The notes beneath the pieces were generated by a model. It was given only the letters and a program-made list of their open reading frames with translations. It had not been told where the DNA came from and did no database searches. Below are positions 61,050 to 64,000 of a stretch of DNA of 64,000 bases, piece after piece. A program made the translations under genes and the position numbers. Origin of the DNA: Clostridium sp. KNHs205 (GTDB taxonomy: Bacteria; Bacillota; Clostridia; Lachnospirales; Lachnospiraceae); NCBI RefSeq assembly GCF_000702945.1, contig NZ_JNLE01000003.1, positions 4,511,501 through 4,575,500 on the forward strand, read 5' to 3'. How positions within the stretch are numbered: position 1 is the stretch's first letter; each line of letters begins with the position of its first letter.

Positions 61050-62279
61050 ATGCATATACAACACAGTACAATCCAAGCAGCATATACCTATCCGCTGCAT
61101 GAACCTTATACCTTAGAAGATATCATATTCTTCGACATTGAAACCACAGGGTTTTCACCAAAAACCTCCTATGTTTATCTTATTGGCAGTATTTATTATA
61201 AGAAGGGGTCATGGCATTTAATACAGTGGCTTAACGAAGAACCTAACAAGGAATCTCAGCTGATAGCTGAATTTGAGGCGTTTATAAAATCCTTTAAACG
61301 GATAATACACTACAATGGCAGCGGCTTTGATATACCCTTTCTGCAGAAAAAGGCAGAATTGTATGGTCTTGCAGATCCATTTTCCCACCTGGAAAGTGTT
61401 GACCTGTATAAGCTGATACAACCGCTTAAGAAGTTTCTTTCTCTGGAAAGCTTGAAATTAAAATCCATTGAGGAATATTTAAAGCTCAAAAGGAAAGATA
61501 CCTACTCCGGTGAAGAATTAATCCCCATCTATTCCAGTTATGTGGGAAGGCTAATTTATGAAAATATGAAAATAAAATCCGGGCAGCTGTCTGCTTCTGC
61601 AAATTCAGTCAGTAACCAGGATACTCCCGACTCACAAAGTCTAAGGGATATTCTGCTCCTGCACAATGGAGAGGATGTCATAAATCTGCTTCCTATATCA
61701 GATATGCTGTATTACTGCGATACCTTTAAAGCTGATTTTCTGTCAGCAGTTTATACTCCCCTTGCTTATCATCTCTTTATAACAGATACTTTAACAGTTA
61801 TAGAATTCAAGATGCCCATTACTTATCCTCTTTCTATAACAATAAACTGCTCTGTAAAAGAAAAGGGTTCCCTGAAAAAGGGATTGGAATACCTTGAAGC
61901 AATGGAGCTAACAGCAGAGTTCAGCAAAGACACCCTGCGACTTCATCTGCCCATCTATAATGGCACATTAAAATACCACTTATCACCGGCATCGGATTAT
62001 TTCTACCTTCCATTAGAGGATACAGCAATTCATAAAAGCGTTGCCCAGTATGTAGATAAGGAGTACCGCCAGAAAGCCAAACCTGCTAATTGTTACATTA
62101 AGAAACAAAGCCGTTTTATACCAGTGGGCGAAGACCATACCGGGACCTGCTTTAAAAAAAATTATTCTGACAGAATATCTTACATAGAAGCAGAAGACTT
62201 AGAGAAGCAATCCCTTGAAGAAGTAATTACTACAGCAAAAGGCCTGATAAATTATATGAAAGACTTTTTTCGAATATAA
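61050..62279 (+). CDS. YprB-like RNase H-fold exonuclease
   Basis: The 409-residue protein has a DEDD-type nuclease domain in residues about 25-215: DIIFFDIETTGFSPKTSYVY supplies Asp and Glu, IHYNGSGFDIPFLQKKAELY the second Asp, and DILLLHNGEDVINLLPI the final acidic residue. This matches the YprB ribonuclease H-like family, known by sequence and of unclear substrate. The C-terminal 190 residues are unlike the TPR found in B. subtilis YprB and I do not recognise them. CGAGG lies 7 bases before the ATG. It is one of few plus-strand genes here. Confidence 0.85.
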   Translation: MHIQHSTIQAAYTYPLHEPYTLEDIIFFDIETTGFSPKTSYVYLIGSIYYKKGSWHLIQWLNEEPNKESQLIAEFEAFIKSFKRIIHYNGSGFDIPFLQKKAELYGLADPFSHLESVDLYKLIQPLKKFLSLESLKLKSIEEYLKLKRKDTYSGEELIPIYSSYVGRLIYENMKIKSGQLSASANSVSNQDTPDSQSLRDILLLHNGEDVINLLPISDMLYYCDTFKADFLSAVYTPLAYHLFITDTLTVIEFKMPITYPLSITINCSVKEKGSLKKGLEYLEAMELTAEFSKDTLRLHLPIYNGTLKYHLSPASDYFYLPLEDTAIHKSVAQYVDKEYRQKAKPANCYIKKQSRFIPVGEDHTGTCFKKNYSDRISYIEAEDLEKQSLEEVITTAKGLINYMKDFFRI

Positions 62280-62397
62280 TGTCAAAGCACACATAACTCT
62301 CCTGAACTTCGGTTATACTATTTTTGTTCATTAAATCAAACGACGAAATGAACCGTTCAAATATGAATGTAAATAAAGTCTCAGAAGGAGTTTATCT

Positions 62398-62589
62398 ATG
62401 GCAAACACGAAAAATAGCGGTTCAAAAAACAGTACTAAAAATAAGGCTGCAAGTATGAATCAAACCAGTACTGTAAGCGAAGTAAACACCAATACGGATT
62501 CATCCATGAAGGACACCCACACATTAGACAGGACATCTGTAGTAAATTCAGATGAATCCGAAAGAAGAGACGGTCCGGGAGGAAACTAA
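62398..62589 (+). CDS. Small Ser/Thr/Asn-rich protein, unknown
   Basis: The 63-residue hydrophilic protein has no hydrophobic core: ANTKNSGSKNSTKNKAAS at the start and DESERRDGPGGN at the end. AGAAGGAG lies 8 bases before the ATG and a strong terminator begins 20 bases after the stop, so it is a real gene despite its low complexity. Such composition is typical of intrinsically disordered or small spore-associated proteins. I do not know a family. It converges on the 49-residue gene at 62644. Confidence 0.65.
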   Translation: MANTKNSGSKNSTKNKAASMNQTSTVSEVNTNTDSSMKDTHTLDRTSVVNSDESERRDGPGGN

Positions 62590-62608
62590 TCGGACAAAAA
62601 TAAAAATG

Positions 62609-62645
62609 AGACCTTTCAGGTTTGCCTGAAGGTCTTATTTTTATT
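62609..62645. terminator. Bidirectional terminator between two tiny convergent genes
   Basis: AGACCTTTCAGG pairs with CCTGAAGGTCT around TTTG, with T runs on both sides (TATTTTTATT on plus, CATTTTTATTTTT on minus). Confidence 0.85.
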
Positions 62646-62793
62646 ATTTCTTATTGTTTTGATAATTGTCTCCTGAAAGTCCAAACACCGCACGTGCACT
62701 CTCGGCCTGCGGATCGTGTTTAATGTGTTTGGAATGAAAGGTTCCGTCTTCTTTTTTATTATTTTTAGTACTTTTCATTTTATTCTCTGCCAT
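62644..62793 (-). CDS. Small conserved-looking protein (CPC_1213-like)
   Basis: The product has 49 residues. A Lys/Asn-rich start is followed by a distinctive core, DGTFHSKHIKHDPQAESARA, then VFGLSGDNYQNNKK. AGGAGG lies 7 bases before the ATG. The core resembles the small CPC_1213 family of Clostridia as I remember it, whose function is unknown. Its stop sits at the edge of the shared terminator with the convergent 63-residue gene. Confidence 0.7.
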   Translation of the reverse strand: MAENKMKSTKNNKKEDGTFHSKHIKHDPQAESARAVFGLSGDNYQNNKK

Positions 62794-62883
62794 ATTATGA
62801 CCTCCTGCTTAATTGTTTTATGTTACAATAAATAGTATAACAGGATCATTATATACTCATTCACAATTATATCAGTTATTTTA

Positions 62884-63423
62884 TCAGAGATAAAAGGAGT
62901 TAACCCCTGATTGCTTAAAATCTTCATTGAAGATTTTAATCCACGCTTTAACTTTTGATTTATTATTTAATAATTCAAATTTAATCGTATGTAAGACGCC
63001 ATTATTAAGATAGCTGATACTAAGATGATCAGCGTATTTTAAATTGTTTCTGATACTCCTGACATGACTTAAAATCTTTATTTCAGTTATTTTATCAAAG
63101 GTTAATTTATATTCAACACCACTTCCACTAAAACGAAAACCATCATTCTCAAAACGTATGTAGCAAGCCATATTATTCGGAAGGGAAAGCCCCGAATAAT
63201 GGAGTGCACTAATAAGAGTTTCTTTGTGCAAACTTAGAATTTCCCGTTCAACATTACTTCTTGGTTTTTTTATAATCAAAACCAGTGCTATAACAGTGAA
63301 AAGGATTGCAACAGGCAGACTTTCTACTATATTCCCGCGATTCCCCAGCACTCCCAATATAGATATTAATATCAGAAAACCCCCGATTATTTTCTGCGTC
63401 AATTCAGCTTCTCCTTTGTTCAT
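62884..63423 (-). CDS. Small membrane protein with PH-like soluble domain, unknown
   Basis: The 179-residue protein has two closely spaced transmembrane helices (IIGGFLILISILGVLGNRG; PVAILFTVIALVLIIKKPRS), then a cytoplasmic part of about 120 residues with alternating strands: ACYIRFENDGFRFSGSGVEY, KLTFDKITEIKILSHV, HLSISYLNNGVLHTIKFELL, and a final helix. The pattern of strands ending in one helix recalls bacterial PH domains, but this is a guess from secondary structure. AGGAG lies before the ATG. It stands alone. Confidence 0.65.
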   Translation of the reverse strand: MNKGEAELTQKIIGGFLILISILGVLGNRGNIVESLPVAILFTVIALVLIIKKPRSNVEREILSLHKETLISALHYSGLSLPNNMACYIRFENDGFRFSGSGVEYKLTFDKITEIKILSHVRSIRNNLKYADHLSISYLNNGVLHTIKFELLNNKSKVKAWIKIFNEDFKQSGVNSFYL

Positions 63424-63450
63424 TTGTATTCTTATATCAGTATACTCTAC

Positions 63451-63495
63451 CTGCCTGTCAGCAGCAAGGGTTTATTAGCAATCCCTGACAGGCAG
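63451..63495. other. Perfect 11-pair inverted repeat upstream of the membrane protein gene
   Basis: CTGCCTGTCAG and CTGACAGGCAG pair perfectly around a 23-base loop. It has no T run. It lies between the rpmF terminator and the start of the membrane protein gene and could be a protein-binding site or a leader hairpin. Confidence 0.5.
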
Positions 63496-63521
63496 CATTG
63501 GTGTAAAATCTGTGTAATCGC

Positions 63522-63556
63522 AAAAAAAAGGCTCCTGGAAAATCCCAGGGCCTTGA
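63522..63556 (-). terminator. Terminator after rpmF
   Basis: On the minus strand, AAGGCCCTGG pairs with CCAGGAGCCTT (one bulge), followed by eight T. It starts 8 bases past the rpmF stop codon. Confidence 0.85.
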
Positions 63557-63563
63557 TTTTTCA

Positions 63564-63749
63564 CTACTGTTCTACAGGAATGATTTCTTTCTTGTTATAA
63601 GAACCACAAGCTTTACATACTCTGTGAGGCATCATTAATTCGCCGCACTTGCTGCACTTAACTAAATTAGGTGCAGACATTTTCCAGTTTGCTCTACGGC
63701 TGTCTCTTCTTGCTTTGGAAGATTTATTCTTCGGACAGATAGCTCCCAT
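63564..63749 (-). CDS. rpmF: 50S ribosomal protein L32
   Basis: The 61-residue protein of the large subunit starts MGAICPKNKSSKARRDSRRA and has the zinc-binding pairs CSKC and CKAC (the four-Cys form). It begins 2 bases after the upstream DUF177 gene's stop, the standard yceD-rpmF pair. GGAGG lies before the ATG. The downstream terminator ends the unit. Confidence 0.97.
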   Translation of the reverse strand: MGAICPKNKSSKARRDSRRANWKMSAPNLVKCSKCGELMMPHRVCKACGSYNKKEIIPVEQ

Positions 63750-63751
63750 GA

Positions 63752-64000
63752 TTACACCTCCTTAAAATTATTGAATATATCGCGGATTACTGACATTCTG
63801 GGATCCAAATCCTGTTTCTCACAAGTACAAGTCCCTCTGTTCAGATCGGAACCGCATACCTTGCAAAAGCCTTTACAATTCTCGTCACACAGAACCTTCA
63901 TGGGAAAGTCTATTAGAATTTCGTCATAGACCAGTAAATCTACATCCAGATTATATTCACTAATATAATTTGTTTCGTCCAATTCCTTAATCCGTTCCTC
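63752..64000 (-). CDS. DUF177 (YceD) protein, C-terminal part
   Basis: The gene runs off the right edge; 82 C-terminal residues are visible. The tail has the DUF177 Cys pattern: MKVLCDENCKGFCKVCGSDL then NRGTCTCEKQDLDPRMSVI. YceD is linked to 23S rRNA accumulation in bacteria and plants and is almost always next to rpmF, as here. The reading stays open to the last base, so no start can be given. Confidence 0.9.
   Translation of the reverse strand, partial: EERIKELDETNYISEYNLDVDLLVYDEILIDFPMKVLCDENCKGFCKVCGSDLNRGTCTCEKQDLDPRMSVIRDIFNNFKEV

Overview
The window looks like the chromosome of a low-GC, spore-forming, anaerobic Firmicute of the Lachnospiraceae type (Clostridium cluster XIVa, near Lachnoclostridium/Anaerocolumna). 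The reasons are AT-rich DNA with strong AGGAGG ribosome sites, a PolC-type replicase, the MEP isoprenoid pathway (dxr, ispG), the sporulation genes yqfC and yqfD, and collagen-like and Pro-rich proteins of spore-surface type. This placement is inferred from gene content and order only. Most genes are on the minus strand and are ordinary housekeeping genes.

Layout. 0-4 kb: two divergent glycosyltransferase/collagen-like gene pairs, mirror images of each other. 4-12.9 kb: a BofC-like protein, a MurJ/SpoVB-type flippase, then the block rpsU-(hairpin repeats)-yqfC-yqfD-phoH-pgpH-ybeY-yerB. 13-18 kb: a membrane chemoreceptor, a tandem-repeat tract, a long hairpin element and alaS. 18.4-31.3 kb: the long block (transcribed right to left) polysaccharide deacetylase-bactofilin-pyrH-frr-uppS-cdsA-dxr-rseP, then ispG-polC. 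This links lipid precursor synthesis, envelope proteolysis and cell shape with nucleotide supply and DNA replication. 32.4-42.6 kb: an accessory stretch lying between pyrH and its usual partners rpsB-tsf. It holds a Pro-Gly-rich surface protein, a dGTPase, a three-part CBS/SGNH/citrate-lyase-ligase-like fusion, a decayed nonribosomal peptide synthetase fragment and a four-gene ABC three-component (Lamassu-like) defence operon. 43-53 kb: rpsB-tsf, a DUF4349 lipoprotein, a NUDIX hydrolase, a FtsW/RodA-PBP pair with overlapping coding ends, a U32 peptidase and zapA. 53.1-54 kb: a gene-free region with two long hairpin elements. 54-64 kb: ruvAB, beta-mannosidase, a cardiolipin synthase fused to a CmpB-like membrane domain, a YprB-like nuclease, two tiny convergent genes, a small membrane protein, rpmF and the end of a DUF177 (YceD) gene.

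The best candidates for something undescribed are: (1) the ABC-3C/Lamassu-like operon, with an Mrr-like effector and a 65-residue leading gene; (2) a hairpin element present twice (about 15.2 and 53.8 kb), with compensatory base changes, a conserved internal loop and a GGGGAC-type flank; (3) a separate 230-bp inverted repeat at 53.26 kb; (4) a family of small hairpin repeats shared by two arrays (12.2 and 27.2 kb); (5) the three-domain fusion at 35.6 kb. Two housekeeping genes show apparent defects: ispG has a one-base frameshift in a G run, and the PgpH homologue has lost its extracellular domain and key HD residues.
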